From Marivivens sp. LCG002 (GTDB lineage Bacteria > Pseudomonadota > Alphaproteobacteria > Rhodobacterales > Rhodobacteraceae): DNA of 64,000 bases. Below, in pieces: positions 8,972 to 19,112 of this stretch. The notes beneath the pieces were generated by a model. The model had not been told where the DNA came from and ran no database searches. It saw only the letters and a program-made list of their open reading frames with translations. Position 1 is the first letter of the stretch. Every line of letters begins with the position of its first letter. The position numbers were made by a program, and so were the translations under genes. The stretch is from the NCBI RefSeq assembly GCF_030264275.1, contig NZ_CP127165.1:2843501-2907500 (forward strand). Reading direction: 5' to 3'.

Positions 8972-11227
8972 TTAACGCACCTTGCAGGCTGCGATTGCAG
9001 CCATGTTCAGGATGTCATTAACCGTCGAGACAGTCGAGCAAATCTGGATGGGTTTATCGACACCTGCGAGAATCGGTCCGATCACGGTCGCGCCCCCCAT
9101 TTCCTGCATCAACTTGACCGAGATCGAAGCCGAGTGGCGAGCAGGAACGACAAGGACATTCGCTGGTCCCGTGAGGCGGCTGAACGGATAATGCTCTGCT
9201 GAACGCGGATTTAGCGCAACATCTACCGTCATCTCGCCTTCGTACTCGAAATCTACACCACGCTTATCAAGGATTTTGGGTGCGACATTCATCTTGGTTG
9301 CGCGTTCCGATACGGGATATCCGAAGGTCGAGAACGATACAAAGGCAACCCGAGGATCCAGACCAAGGTCACGGGCAACGTCGGCACCGCGTTCGGCAAT
9401 ATCCGCAAGGTCCTCTTCGCTTGGCCATTCATGCACAAGCGTATCGCCGATCAGAACGATACGGCCCTTGTTGATGATCGCAGAAATCCCGACTGCTCCC
9501 GAAGAGGGAGATGCGTCAAACACATGATTGATGAGCTCAAGAACATGCGCTGATTTACGGGTAGCGCCCGTCACCAGACCGTCACCGTGACCATGTGCAA
9601 GCATCAACGCGCCAAAGACATGACGGTCTCGGGCCGCAAGACGGTGAATATCGGAGCGGTCGAACCCTTTCCGCTGAAGACGGTCATAGAGGAACGACTT
9701 GTAGGTGCTTAAATGCGAGGTGTTCTTTGCGTTGACGACTTCGATCTCGCTGACTGCGTCGGCAAGTCCTTCGGATGTCAAAAGCTCGGCCACTTCGGCT
9801 TCGCGGCCGATGACAAGAGCCTTGCCAAGACCGTTGCGTTGATACTGAACAGCAGCACGCAAAACGCGAGGATCGTCGCCTTCGGCAAAAATAATCGTTG
9901 CCTGAGCTGCGCGGGCTCGGGACTGAATTCCGCGCAGAATGCTCGCTGTCGGGTCCATGCGCGCCTTGAGCGACGCTTCGTAGGCGTCCATATCTACGAT
10001 CGGACGACGTGCCACCCCCGTATCCATGCCTGCCCGAGCGACTGCGGGCGGGATTCGATGGATCAGGCGCGGATCGAAGGGCGTCGGAATGATGTAATCG
10101 CGACCAAATCCAAGCTTTCGGCCATAGGCCAGAGCGACTTCATCAGGAACATCTTCGCGCGCAAGTTCTGCGAGAGCTTTTGCACAAGCGATTTTCATCT
10201 CGTCATTGATCGCACGAGCATTGATATCAAGTGCACCGCGGAACAAATAGGGGAAACCGAGAACGTTGTTCACTTGGTTCGGATAATCCGAACGACCAGT
10301 GGCGACGATCGCATCCTCGCGAACTGCATGTGCTTCTTCGGGGGTAATTTCAGGATCGGGGTTTGCCATCGCAAAAATGACAGGATTCGGAGCCATGCTC
10401 GCAACCATCTCGGCAGTCACGGCGCCTTTGGCCGACACACCAAGGAAAACGTCCGCGCCCTTCATAGCTTCTTCGAGAGTGCGCGCATCGGTAACGGCGG
10501 CATGCGCCGACTTCCATTGGTTCATGCCTTCGGTGCGACCCTGATAGATCACGCCTTTGGTGTCGCACATAATGCAATTATCCTGCTTGGCACCCATCGT
10601 CTTGATGAGTTCGAGACAGGCGATGCCAGCGGCACCCGCACCGTTCAGAACAATCTTGCAGTCCTCGATCTTTTTACCCGAGATGTGCAGTGCGTTGATC
10701 AATCCCGCTGCACAGATCACGGCGGTGCCGTGCTGGTCGTCATGAAAGACCGGAATGTCCATCTCTTCCTTGAGACGTTGCTCGATGATGAAGCATTCGG
10801 GGGCCTTGATATCCTCGAGGTTGATGCCGCCAAAGGTCGGCCCCATGAGGCGAACGGCATTGCAGAACGCGTCGGGATCCTCGGTATCAAGTTCGATATC
10901 AATTGAATTCACATCAGCAAAACGCTTGAAGAGAACCGACTTGCCCTCCATCACCGGCTTGGATGCGAGTGCACCGAGGTTTCCAAGTCCAAGAACCGCA
11001 GTGCCGTTCGAGATAACAGCGACAAGGTTACCCTTGTTGGTGTAGTCATATGCGGTTTCCGGATTGGCATGGATCTCTTCACAAGGAACAGCAACCCCAG
11101 GAGAATACGCCAGCGACAAATCGCGCTGGGTTGTCATCGGGACGGTCGCTTGGACCTCCCACTTACCGGGTGTTGGGTCCATATGAAACGTCAACGCATC
11201 TTCGCGTGTGACACGAGCCTTCGCCAT
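8972..11227 (-). CDS. maeB: NADP-dependent malic enzyme with phosphotransacetylase-like C-terminal domain
   Basis: 751 residues, typical of MaeB fusions. The N-terminal half is the malic enzyme (malate to pyruvate, CO2 and NADPH): SLAYSPGVAVPCEEI, GNLVAVISNGTAVLGLGNLG and FHDDQHGTA are clear, and the NAD(P)-binding fold has NGAGAAGIACLELI. From about residue 430 a phosphate acetyl/butyryltransferase-like domain begins (EGDDPRVLRAAVQYQRNGLG); in such fusions it is regulatory, not catalytic. The start at 11227 (MAKARVTRED) is preceded by AGGAGG, one of the strongest ribosome sites in the window. Divergent from mutS. Confidence 0.95.
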   Translation of the reverse strand: MAKARVTREDALTFHMDPTPGKWEVQATVPMTTQRDLSLAYSPGVAVPCEEIHANPETAYDYTNKGNLVAVISNGTAVLGLGNLGALASKPVMEGKSVLFKRFADVNSIDIELDTEDPDAFCNAVRLMGPTFGGINLEDIKAPECFIIEQRLKEEMDIPVFHDDQHGTAVICAAGLINALHISGKKIEDCKIVLNGAGAAGIACLELIKTMGAKQDNCIMCDTKGVIYQGRTEGMNQWKSAHAAVTDARTLEEAMKGADVFLGVSAKGAVTAEMVASMAPNPVIFAMANPDPEITPEEAHAVREDAIVATGRSDYPNQVNNVLGFPYLFRGALDINARAINDEMKIACAKALAELAREDVPDEVALAYGRKLGFGRDYIIPTPFDPRLIHRIPPAVARAGMDTGVARRPIVDMDAYEASLKARMDPTASILRGIQSRARAAQATIIFAEGDDPRVLRAAVQYQRNGLGKALVIGREAEVAELLTSEGLADAVSEIEVVNAKNTSHLSTYKSFLYDRLQRKGFDRSDIHRLAARDRHVFGALMLAHGHGDGLVTGATRKSAHVLELINHVFDASPSSGAVGISAIINKGRIVLIGDTLVHEWPSEEDLADIAERGADVARDLGLDPRVAFVSFSTFGYPVSERATKMNVAPKILDKRGVDFEYEGEMTVDVALNPRSAEHYPFSRLTGPANVLVVPARHSASISVKLMQEMGGATVIGPILAGVDKPIQICSTVSTVNDILNMAAIAACKVR

Positions 11228-11354
11228 TTGCCTATCCCTCCTGAAGCGTTCCTCAGCCATAAGGGAGAGGTTCATTCCTCGCAACGGGTTCGTTTTCGAC
11301 TTTTGTCGCTAACATCGGTCGTTTAGGTTCTGGTGCAACAAATTGGGGGACCGA

Positions 11355-13994
11355 ATGAGCACTGGCGCAGTTACGCCGATGATGGCGCAGTATCTGGAGA
11401 TCAAAGAAAATCATCCGGGTGCGCTCTTGTTTTATCGCATGGGCGACTTCTACGAGATGTTCTTTGAAGATGCAGTCGCGGCGGCAGAGGCTCTTGATAT
11501 CGCTCTGACCAAGCGTGGAAAGCACAATGACGAGGACATCCCCATGTGCGGCGTCCCCGTTCATGCGGCCGAAGGCTACCTCCTCACCCTCATCCGCAAG
11601 GGCTTTCGTGTCGCCGTTTGCGAACAGCTGGAAGATCCCGCAGAGGCCAAGAAGCGTGGATACAAGGCCGTAGTGAAGCGTGATGTTGTGCGTCTGGTAA
11701 CGCCAGGAACGCTGACCGAAGATAGCCTTCTTGATGCACGGCGCCACAACTTCCTCGCGGCGTATGCCGTGATGCGCGATGAAGGCGCGCTGGCTTGGGT
11801 CGACATTTCGACTGGCGCCTTCAATGTCATGTCCTGCCCGCAAGTCCGGCTTGGACCTGAACTTGCGCGACTGTCTCCGCGGGAAGTTATCCTGATAGAC
11901 GATGCGGATACCGAACTCAGGAACATCGTCAAAGACGCAGGTGCTGCAATCTCGGAGCTTGGACGATCCGCCTTTGACAGCACAAATGGCGAAAAGCGCC
12001 TTTGTAGTCTCTATTCTGTCGCTTCTCTTGATGCCTTTGGCACCTTTGGCCGCGCCGAGGTTTCTGCGATGGCGGCCGTAGTCGAGTATCTCGAAATTAC
12101 ACAAAAGGGGAACCTGCCGCTTCTTCGGCCCCCTGTCATCGAAATGCATTCGCAAAATATGCAAATCGATGCAGCAACCCGCCGCTCACTGGAGCTTACC
12201 CACGGGTCCCAAGGTGGGCGCGCCGGGTCTCTCCTTGCTACGATCGACAAAACGGTCACCGCAGCGGGGGCCAGACTTCTTGAACGTCGGATTTCTTCAC
12301 CGTCGTGCGATCTCCAGACCATCGTCCAACGTCAGGAAGCGGTTGCATTCTTTAACGAATCCTCAAGGCTTTCGGAAGATGTACGCGAGCATCTTCGCGC
12401 CGTTCACGATGTTGACCGCGCGCTTTCCCGTCTGGCGCTTGAACGTGGCGGGCCGAGAGATATGGCTGCCATTCGCAACACCCAAAGCGAAGCGGAGCGT
12501 CTGCATCAGGTTCTGTCGGGATCCAACTTGCCCGAAGTACTGAAATCCGCGGTCGAGTCGCTGGTTGGCCATGAAGAGCTATTGGAGCTGCTTGACCAAG
12601 CATTGGTCGCCGAGCCCCCACTTCTATCGCGGGACGGCGGCTTCATAGCACCCGGATACGACGAAGAGCTTGATGAAGCCCGAACACTCAGGGACGAAGG
12701 TCGCTCGGTAATCGCATGCATGCAGGCCGAGTTCATCGAACGCACGGGGATTTCGTCACTCAAGATCAAACACAACAATATTCTTGGCTATTTCATCGAA
12801 ACAACCGCGACCCATGCGGAAAAAATGATGAGCGCGCCGCTCAATGAAACCTTTATCCACCGCCAAACAACTGCCAACCAAGTTCGCTTCACCACGGTTG
12901 AACTCAGCGAAATCGAAACCAAGATACTGAACGCGGGATCGCGAGCGATCGAGATCGAAAAGCGTCTCTATTCAAGCCTGAATAGTGCAATTGTTGCGCG
13001 CGCGGCAGAGTTGGGCCAGCTCAGCCGTGCCTTGGCAGAGCTTGATGTTGCTGTGAGCCTCGCGACGCTTGCGCGTGCGGAAAACTGGACAAGACCAAAG
13101 CTCGACAGATCACGGGCTTTCAACATCAAGGGTGGGCGGCACCCCGTTGTTGAACAAGCGCTTAAACGAACAGGCGAGCCCTTTGTTGTCAACGATTGCT
13201 CGCTAACCGAAACCCCGATCTGGCTTTTGACCGGTCCAAACATGGCTGGTAAATCAACCTACCTTCGCCAGAACGCTTTGATCGCGGTCCTGGCGCAAAT
13301 GGGTTCATTTGTTCCCGCCAAGTCCGCCGAAATCGGTCTTGTGAGCCAAATCTTTTCGCGGGTCGGGGCATCCGATGATCTTGCCCGCGGCAGGTCAACG
13401 TTCATGGTCGAAATGGTCGAAACCGCTGCAATCCTCAATCAAGCAGACGATCGAGCCTTGGTTATCCTAGACGAGATCGGGCGCGGCACCGCGACCTATG
13501 ATGGTCTCTCGATTGCTTGGGCGACACTTGAACATCTTCACGATGTGAACCGCTGCCGCGCTCTTTTTGCGACGCACTACCACGAAATGTCCTCGCTCGC
13601 CGAGAAACTGGACGGCGTGGATAATGCGACCGTATCCGTCAAGGAATGGAAGGGCGATGTCGTCTTTCTTCATGAAGTTCGACGTGGAACAGCAGACAGA
13701 AGCTATGGGGTTCAGGTCGCCCGGCTTGCCGGCCTTCCTCCGCTTGTCGTCGAGCGTGCCAAAGTCGTCTTGGAAGCGCTTGAAAAAGGCGAGCGTGAAG
13801 GCGGCACTGCACGTCAGAGTCTCATCGATGATCTGCCGCTTTTCGCGGCTATGTCGGCACCCGCAAAGCCGACAGAGAGTCAAAAAGCCTCGGCGGTGGA
13901 AGATCGCCTTAGGGAAATTTTCCCAGACAACCTTACACCGCGCGAGGCCCTTGATCTTCTCTACGAGCTAAAAGCTCTGAGCGGGTCTGATTAG
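11355..13994 (+). CDS. mutS: DNA mismatch repair protein MutS
   Basis: 879 residues. MutS recognises mismatches and loops and recruits MutL. The mismatch-binding Phe-x-Glu lies in FYRMGDFYEMFFEDA, and the ABC-type ATPase has Walker A TGPNMAGKSTYLRQNA, the signature region DDLARGRSTFMVEM and Walker B LVILDEIGRGTATYDG. The start is set at ATG 11355 after GGGGGA; a TTG 12 bases upstream is possible but less likely. It overlaps the convergent grpE stop by 4 bases, with no terminator visible between them. Confidence 0.97.
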   Translation: MSTGAVTPMMAQYLEIKENHPGALLFYRMGDFYEMFFEDAVAAAEALDIALTKRGKHNDEDIPMCGVPVHAAEGYLLTLIRKGFRVAVCEQLEDPAEAKKRGYKAVVKRDVVRLVTPGTLTEDSLLDARRHNFLAAYAVMRDEGALAWVDISTGAFNVMSCPQVRLGPELARLSPREVILIDDADTELRNIVKDAGAAISELGRSAFDSTNGEKRLCSLYSVASLDAFGTFGRAEVSAMAAVVEYLEITQKGNLPLLRPPVIEMHSQNMQIDAATRRSLELTHGSQGGRAGSLLATIDKTVTAAGARLLERRISSPSCDLQTIVQRQEAVAFFNESSRLSEDVREHLRAVHDVDRALSRLALERGGPRDMAAIRNTQSEAERLHQVLSGSNLPEVLKSAVESLVGHEELLELLDQALVAEPPLLSRDGGFIAPGYDEELDEARTLRDEGRSVIACMQAEFIERTGISSLKIKHNNILGYFIETTATHAEKMMSAPLNETFIHRQTTANQVRFTTVELSEIETKILNAGSRAIEIEKRLYSSLNSAIVARAAELGQLSRALAELDVAVSLATLARAENWTRPKLDRSRAFNIKGGRHPVVEQALKRTGEPFVVNDCSLTETPIWLLTGPNMAGKSTYLRQNALIAVLAQMGSFVPAKSAEIGLVSQIFSRVGASDDLARGRSTFMVEMVETAAILNQADDRALVILDEIGRGTATYDGLSIAWATLEHLHDVNRCRALFATHYHEMSSLAEKLDGVDNATVSVKEWKGDVVFLHEVRRGTADRSYGVQVARLAGLPPLVVERAKVVLEALEKGEREGGTARQSLIDDLPLFAAMSAPAKPTESQKASAVEDRLREIFPDNLTPREALDLLYELKALSGSD

Positions 13995-14551
13995 GAAGCT
14001 GGCGTCGAAGATACGCCGACTTGCGCTGGACGCAGCAAGCGATCGTGAAGGAGGAAGCCCTCGGCCATCACCTGGATAATATCGCCGGCCTTGGTTCCAG
14101 GGACAGGCGCTTCAAACATTGCCTCGTGCTGCTGGGGATCAAATCGATCACCGACTTCAGGCTTAACAAGAGTAACGCCGTGCTTTTGAAACACATTCAA
14201 AAGTTCGCGCATGGTGAGCTCGATACCTTCGATCACAGCTGCCGATGTTTCGCGCTGCTCGTCCGAAATAGCCTGAATTGCACGGTTCATATTGTCATAG
14301 ACCGGCAGCAAGTCACGGGCGAGTTTTGAACCGCCATAGTTCTCGGCCTCGCGGCGATCACGCTCGGCGCGCTTGCGGGTGTTCTCGGCGTCGGCAAGTG
14401 CACGCACGAAACGATCTTTGTAATCGTCGCGTTCAGCAACAAGCGCTTCAACTTCCTCGGCAGTCATGCCGCCGTTCTGAGCCGCTTCGATCTCGTCTGC
14501 TTCTGCGGCCAGTTCATCAAGGCTCTTGAGATCTTCGTTCTGCTCGGTCAT
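13991..14551 (-). CDS. grpE: nucleotide exchange factor GrpE
   Basis: 186 residues. GrpE releases ADP from DnaK. An acidic N-terminus (about 45 residues) is followed by a long coiled-coil helix carrying RDDYKDRFVRALADAENTRK and then the C-terminal beta domain (FQKHGVTLVKPEVGDRFDP, HEAMFEAPV). It lies 13 bases downstream of hrcA on the same strand, so the two are one heat-shock operon. dnaK itself is not in this window. Confidence 0.95.
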   Translation of the reverse strand: MTEQNEDLKSLDELAAEADEIEAAQNGGMTAEEVEALVAERDDYKDRFVRALADAENTRKRAERDRREAENYGGSKLARDLLPVYDNMNRAIQAISDEQRETSAAVIEGIELTMRELLNVFQKHGVTLVKPEVGDRFDPQQHEAMFEAPVPGTKAGDIIQVMAEGFLLHDRLLRPAQVGVSSTPAS

Positions 14552-14564
14552 TTCCGTCTTCCTT

Positions 14565-15632
14565 CTAGGACCGGTCGGACAGGACGCGCCCGACCAGCTG
14601 AGCTGTATAATCTACAATCGGGACGATCCGCCCATAATTGAGGCGAGTCGGACCGATGACGCCCACGGCGCCAATAATCTTTCGGTCGGCGTTCATATAA
14701 GGAGAAACGACCAAAGAGGAACCCGAAAGTGAGAAAAGTTTATTCTCTGAACCTATAAAAATACGCACTCCATCACCTTCGTCCGTAAGTTCTAGGAATT
14801 GGGCGATGTCCTGCTTTCTTTCAAGGTCGTCAAAGAGCGTTCGAATGCGTTCCAGATCTCCTGCATTCTCGCTTTCGTTCAAAAGATTGGATCTCCCACG
14901 CACGATCAACCGCTCGGTCGATTCGCCATGATTTTCCCAAATCGCAAGCCCGCTCTCGACCAATGCAGCCGCGAGAGCATCGATCTCTTGTCGTCTTGCT
15001 TCGATCTCGCGCTGCATGACGCGGCTCAACTCTCTCAAGGTGCGGCCCTGTGCGATCGCGTTCACAAAGTTTGCGGCTTCTCGCATCGAAGATGGTGTTT
15101 GTCCCGGAGGCGGAGTGAACAGGCGGTTTTCAACGTGGCCATCCGAGAACACAAGAACGACCAATGCTCGATCCGCGCTTAACGATACAAATTCGATATG
15201 CTTGATCGATGCTTCTTCATGCTTTGGCGTGAGAACAAGGCTTGCGCCACGTGTCACACCCGAGAGAGCGGCACCGACCCGATCCAGGAGCGAGGCAACG
15301 TCCAAGTCCGAATTCGTCACAGTCTTGTCGATGGTTGCGCGATCATCACCGTTGAGATCACCGACTTCCAAAAGACCGTCAACAAACATACGCAGACCCG
15401 ACTGTGTGGGGATACGCCCTGCACTTACATGTGGGCTGCCCAGTAATCCGAGATACTCGAGGTCTTGCATCACATTGCGGATGGTCGCGGCACTCAAACT
15501 CTCGGACATATTGCGGGTCAATGTACGTGATCCAACAGGCGAGCCCGTTTGAAGATAGCCTTCGACCACCAAGCGGAATACCTCGCGCGAGCGATCATTC
15601 AACTCTGTCAATTGCGGCGTCTTATCGTTCAT
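14565..15632 (-). CDS. hrcA: heat-inducible transcription repressor HrcA
   Basis: 355 residues. HrcA binds CIRCE operators upstream of chaperonin genes and needs GroEL to stay active. The N-terminal winged helix is clear (REVFRLVVEGYLQTGSPVGS, then SAATIRNVMQDLEYLGLL and SAGRIPTQSGLRMFVDG). The C-terminal GAF-like domain ends with VIGPTRLNYGRIVPIVDYTA, the usual signature. No CIRCE element can be seen in front of hrcA in this window, so its targets lie elsewhere. Confidence 0.96.
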   Translation of the reverse strand: MNDKTPQLTELNDRSREVFRLVVEGYLQTGSPVGSRTLTRNMSESLSAATIRNVMQDLEYLGLLGSPHVSAGRIPTQSGLRMFVDGLLEVGDLNGDDRATIDKTVTNSDLDVASLLDRVGAALSGVTRGASLVLTPKHEEASIKHIEFVSLSADRALVVLVFSDGHVENRLFTPPPGQTPSSMREAANFVNAIAQGRTLRELSRVMQREIEARRQEIDALAAALVESGLAIWENHGESTERLIVRGRSNLLNESENAGDLERIRTLFDDLERKQDIAQFLELTDEGDGVRIFIGSENKLFSLSGSSLVVSPYMNADRKIIGAVGVIGPTRLNYGRIVPIVDYTAQLVGRVLSDRS

Positions 15633-15745
15633 TCCAATGTCCTCGGGCAGCGACCCAATTAAAGCGAGGCGAGACGGAACGTCAATCGGGGTTGGATTTC
15701 TAACTTGGCCAGCGTATCGAAGGATAAATCACAAGGAGTTCCGAT

Positions 15746-16453
15746 ATGCGCCCGTCCGGTAGAAGAATTGATGAAATGCGTGAGATTTCAATTGAAATTG
15801 ACGTGACCAAACATGCCGAGGGCTCGTGCCTCATCAAATGTGGCGACACCCACGTACTGTGCACGGCTTCTCTAGATGAACGCGTGCCGCCTTTTCTTCG
15901 CAATACCGGACTTGGCTGGGTCACTGCAGAGTATGGAATGCTGCCCCGCGCAACGAACACACGGATGCGCCGTGAAGCAAAGAACGGTCAATCTGGTCGC
16001 ACGCAAGAAATCCAGCGTCTGATCGGACGTTCGCTTCGGGCGGGTGTTGATAGGGTTGCCCTTGGCGAGCGACAGATCACAATCGACTGCGATGTCATCC
16101 AAGCCGACGGCGGGACCCGCTGTGCTTCAATCACGGGTGGCTGGGTTGCACTGCGACTTGCAGTGAACAAACTGATGAAAGCTGGCGACATCATTACAGA
16201 TCCTCTTTTGGCACCGGTATCGGCCGTCAGCTGCGGGATCTATGCAGGACAGCCTGTGCTCGATCTTGACTACCCCGAAGATTCAGAAGCCGGCGTCGAT
16301 GGCAATTTTGTAATGACGGGCGGTAAACTTATCGAAGTTCAAATGTCGGCAGAGGGCTCGACCTTTACCCGCGATCAAATGAACCAACTGTTGGACCTCG
16401 CGGACAAAGGGATTGCGGATCTCACCGCTGCTCAGTTGGCTGCTGTAAAATGA
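15746..16453 (+). CDS. rph: ribonuclease PH
   Basis: 235 residues. A phosphorolytic 3'-5' exoribonuclease that trims tRNA 3' ends. Motifs seen: TLxRA-like start [37 protein letters not shown] and QIQ-type segment [19 protein letters not shown], plus [15 protein letters not shown] at 15746 follows AAGGAG. First gene of the rph-rdgB-hemW run, each overlapping the next (ATGA at rdgB), so probably one transcript. Divergent from hrcA with a 113-base gap. Confidence 0.96.
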   Translation: MRPSGRRIDEMREISIEIDVTKHAEGSCLIKCGDTHVLCTASLDERVPPFLRNTGLGWVTAEYGMLPRATNTRMRREAKNGQSGRTQEIQRLIGRSLRAGVDRVALGERQITIDCDVIQADGGTRCASITGGWVALRLAVNKLMKAGDIITDPLLAPVSAVSCGIYAGQPVLDLDYPEDSEAGVDGNFVMTGGKLIEVQMSAEGSTFTRDQMNQLLDLADKGIADLTAAQLAAVK

Positions 16454-17061
16454 CCCGCCGTTTCGAAGGAAACTCGCTTGTTGTGGCAACCCACAACAAG
16501 GGAAAGTTGGAAGAGATTCAGGCTCTACTCGAGCCCTTTGGGATCAAGCTTACGTCCAATTCTGATCACGATTTGCCCGAGCCGGAAGAAACCGAAACGA
16601 CTTTTGTGGGCAATGCAAGGATCAAGGCGCATGCCGCAGCCAAGGCGACCGGACTTCCCGCTCTAGCCGACGATAGCGGTCTTTCAGTAGATGCTCTTGG
16701 AGGCGCCCCCGGAGTTTACACCGCAGATTGGGCGGAAACGCCCAATGGTCGCGACTTTGTCATGGCGATGAAAAAGACCTGGGAAAAGCTGGAAGCGATA
16801 AATGCGCCCTACCCGCGTACGGCACAGTTTAGGTGCACGCTGGTCCTAGCTTGGCCCGATGGTCACGATGAGGTGTTCGAAGGAGTTATGCCTGGCCAAC
16901 TGGTTTGGCCCATGCGTGGGGATCAGGGTCACGGCTACGATCCGATTTTTCAGCCCGAGGGCTTTGACATCACCTTTGGTGAAATGGACCGCTGGGAAAA
17001 GAATAAAATCAGCCATCGGGCAGATGCTTTCAACAAATTGGTAAAGGGCTGCTTTGCTTGA
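16450..17061 (+). CDS. rdgB: non-canonical purine NTP pyrophosphatase, RdgB/HAM1 family
   Basis: 203 residues. It hydrolyses ITP, dITP and XTP to monophosphates, cleaning the nucleotide pool. The family start is visible ([20 protein letters not shown]), with [19 protein letters not shown] and the [10 protein letters not shown] and ISHRADA segments. It overlaps rph by ATGA and hemW by 8 bases. Nothing unusual. Confidence 0.95.
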   Translation: MTRRFEGNSLVVATHNKGKLEEIQALLEPFGIKLTSNSDHDLPEPEETETTFVGNARIKAHAAAKATGLPALADDSGLSVDALGGAPGVYTADWAETPNGRDFVMAMKKTWEKLEAINAPYPRTAQFRCTLVLAWPDGHDEVFEGVMPGQLVWPMRGDQGHGYDPIFQPEGFDITFGEMDRWEKNKISHRADAFNKLVKGCFA

Positions 17062-18211
17062 AGATTGGCAACATGGGGGCTTTGGGCTCTATATCCATTG
17101 GCCATTTTGTCAGGCCAAATGCCCCTATTGCGACTTCAATTCCCATGTAGCGAGCCAGATAGACCAAAGGCGCTGGCTCTCTTCCTACCTTTCGGAGCTC
17201 GATAGAGTTGCTTCGCTGACAGGGCCAAGGATTCTTGACTCTGTATTCTTTGGTGGAGGCACACCAAGCCTCATGGCCCCCGAAACCGTTGCAGCGATCC
17301 TCGAGCGCGTTAGGCGCAACTGGCAAACATCAAACAGCTTGGAAGTGACGCTGGAGGCCAACCCGACCTCTGTTGAAGCGGGCAAGTTCCTTGGATTTAA
17401 GGAAGGCGGCGTCAATCGGATTTCAATGGGCATTCAAGCCCTCAACGATAAAGATCTGAAAGCGCTTGGAAGACTGCATACAGCCGAGGAAGCCCAAAAA
17501 GCCTTTCGCATCGCAAGGGAAACATTCGATCGCGTAAGCTTCGACCTTATTTATGCGCGCCAAGACCAGAGCTTGGAGGAGTGGAAGAAAGAACTCGGTC
17601 GCGCTCTGGAAATGGCGATTGATCATTTGTCTCTGTATCAGCTGACCATCGAGGATGGCACAGCATTTGGTATGCGTCATGCCGCTGGCCGATTGACCGG
17701 ACTTCCATCCGAGGATCTCGCAGCGGACATGTATGAGGCGACCCAAGAGATTTGCGACAAAGCGGGAATGCCTGCCTATGAAGTCTCTAATCATGCAAAA
17801 CCCGGTGAGGAGTCACGACATAACCTTATCTACTGGAAGTATGGGGATTACGCCGGTATCGGACCTGGGGCGCACGGAAGGATAACGCGTGAGGGCGTTC
17901 GGCATTCTACATTTAGTCCGCTCAATCCTTCAAAATGGCTCGATCTTGTAGAACACAAAGGTTCAGGTCAAACCGAGATGGAGCCGCTCTCGCGAAAAGA
18001 CCAATTTACAGAGTTCGTACTTATGGGGCTTCGTCTCACTGAGGGTATTTCCCAAACCCGTTTCAATGCATTTGCGGACGGTCCAGTGCATGACAATCTC
18101 GAAAGACTTATCGAGATGCGCCTTTTAGAGATTTCCCTGGAACGCATTAGGGCGACCCCTGAAGGTCGCCCCATTCTTAATGCAGTCCTGACTGAACTCC
18201 TCAGCGATTAA
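17054..18211 (+). CDS. hemW: radical SAM heme chaperone HemW
   Basis: 385 residues. The 4Fe-4S radical-SAM motif CxxxCxxC is in FCQAKCPYCDFN near the N-terminus, then FGGGTPSLM and the HemN C-terminal domain. HemW inserts heme into respiratory enzymes; older annotations call it oxygen-independent coproporphyrinogen oxidase. The only sensible start is TTG at 17054, inside the end of rdgB, since no ATG or GTG precedes the conserved GFGLYIHWPF. An 8-bp hairpin lies at 18150-18171 near the gene end without a T-run. It overlaps the convergent parB stop by 4 bases. Confidence 0.92.
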   Translation: MLEDWQHGGFGLYIHWPFCQAKCPYCDFNSHVASQIDQRRWLSSYLSELDRVASLTGPRILDSVFFGGGTPSLMAPETVAAILERVRRNWQTSNSLEVTLEANPTSVEAGKFLGFKEGGVNRISMGIQALNDKDLKALGRLHTAEEAQKAFRIARETFDRVSFDLIYARQDQSLEEWKKELGRALEMAIDHLSLYQLTIEDGTAFGMRHAAGRLTGLPSEDLAADMYEATQEICDKAGMPAYEVSNHAKPGEESRHNLIYWKYGDYAGIGPGAHGRITREGVRHSTFSPLNPSKWLDLVEHKGSGQTEMEPLSRKDQFTEFVLMGLRLTEGISQTRFNAFADGPVHDNLERLIEMRLLEISLERIRATPEGRPILNAVLTELLSD

Positions 18212-19098
18212 CCAACCGACAGAAGTCGCAGGATTTCATCAAGCTGATCCAAATCCTGATACTGAAGAGAAATTCTACCGGATTCTTTCCCAGAGTCATG
18301 GTCAATCGAAACCTTGATCCGAAGCGTTGCAGAAAGCTCTTGCTCAAGCTGGATCGTGTCAGGGTCCTTTTCGGATGAGCGCGGCTTCTTCTCCTTTACC
18401 ACAGATGGTTTCGCCCCCTTTGCGAGCTTTTCAGCGTCACGCACCGAGAGACCCTCTGCGATAATCTTGCGGGCAAGGGGTATAGCGTCGTCATTACCAA
18501 CAAGCGTTCGGGCATGACCCGCGCTTAACTTGCCCTCGACAACATATCCCTGCACTTCTTCTGGAAGATTCAGCAGCCTTAGCATGTTGGCAATATGGCT
18601 TCGACTTTTCCCAAGCGCAGAAGCAAGATTGTCTTGCGTATGCGAAAAGCGATCCATGAGCTGTTTGTAGCCTGCAGCCTCATCAATTGCATTGAGGTCT
18701 GCGCGCTGGATATTTTCAATAATCGCAACTTCGAGAACTTCAGTGTCGGTAAACTCACGGACGATTACCGGAACTTCATGAAGTTGTGCGCGTTGCGCGG
18801 CGCGCCAACGGCGTTCACCTGCAACAATTTCAAACTTACTTGGATCACTTGGCATCACCCGCACGATAAGAGGCTGGATGATCCCCTTTTCTTTTATCGA
18901 GCTCGCAAGTTCCGACAGCGCGTCTTCGTTAAAGCTGCGCCTTGGCTGATTTGGGTTTGGTTGGACCCGCTCAACAGCCACATAAAGATCCGGAGCCTTT
19001 GGGCTTTGCTCCTGTGTTTCATTCGCCATCGCAACGTCTGACATCAAGGCAGAGAGGCCACGGCCCAAGCCACGAGGCTTATTTGTGCGATCATTCAT
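18208..19098 (-). CDS. parB: chromosome partitioning protein ParB
   Basis: 296 residues. ParB is a CTP-binding clamp that loads at parS and spreads on DNA near the origin. The CTP-binding domain is seen as VQPNPNQPRRSFN, GIIQPLIVR and the GERRWRAAQRA motif; the helix-turn-helix is LASALGKSRSHIANMLRLLN; a short dimerisation domain ends the protein. Its targets are probably the two perfect parS sites 1.4 and 3.3 kb away at 20473-20488 and 22369-22384. It is downstream of parA (14-base gap). Confidence 0.96.
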   Translation of the reverse strand: MNDRTNKPRGLGRGLSALMSDVAMANETQEQSPKAPDLYVAVERVQPNPNQPRRSFNEDALSELASSIKEKGIIQPLIVRVMPSDPSKFEIVAGERRWRAAQRAQLHEVPVIVREFTDTEVLEVAIIENIQRADLNAIDEAAGYKQLMDRFSHTQDNLASALGKSRSHIANMLRLLNLPEEVQGYVVEGKLSAGHARTLVGNDDAIPLARKIIAEGLSVRDAEKLAKGAKPSVVKEKKPRSSEKDPDTIQLEQELSATLRIKVSIDHDSGKESGRISLQYQDLDQLDEILRLLSVG

Positions 19099-19112
19099 CT
19101 AGATATCTCCCT

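Noticed and set aside
15633-15745. CIRCE operator in front of hrcA
   Set aside because: No TTAGCACTC-N9-GAGTGCTAA or close variant is present in the gap on either strand.
18150-18171. GGGCGACC-CCTGAA-GGTCGCCC hairpin near the end of hemW as a terminator
   Set aside because: It is a perfect 8-bp stem but lies 40 bases before the stop codon inside coding sequence, with no T-run on either strand.
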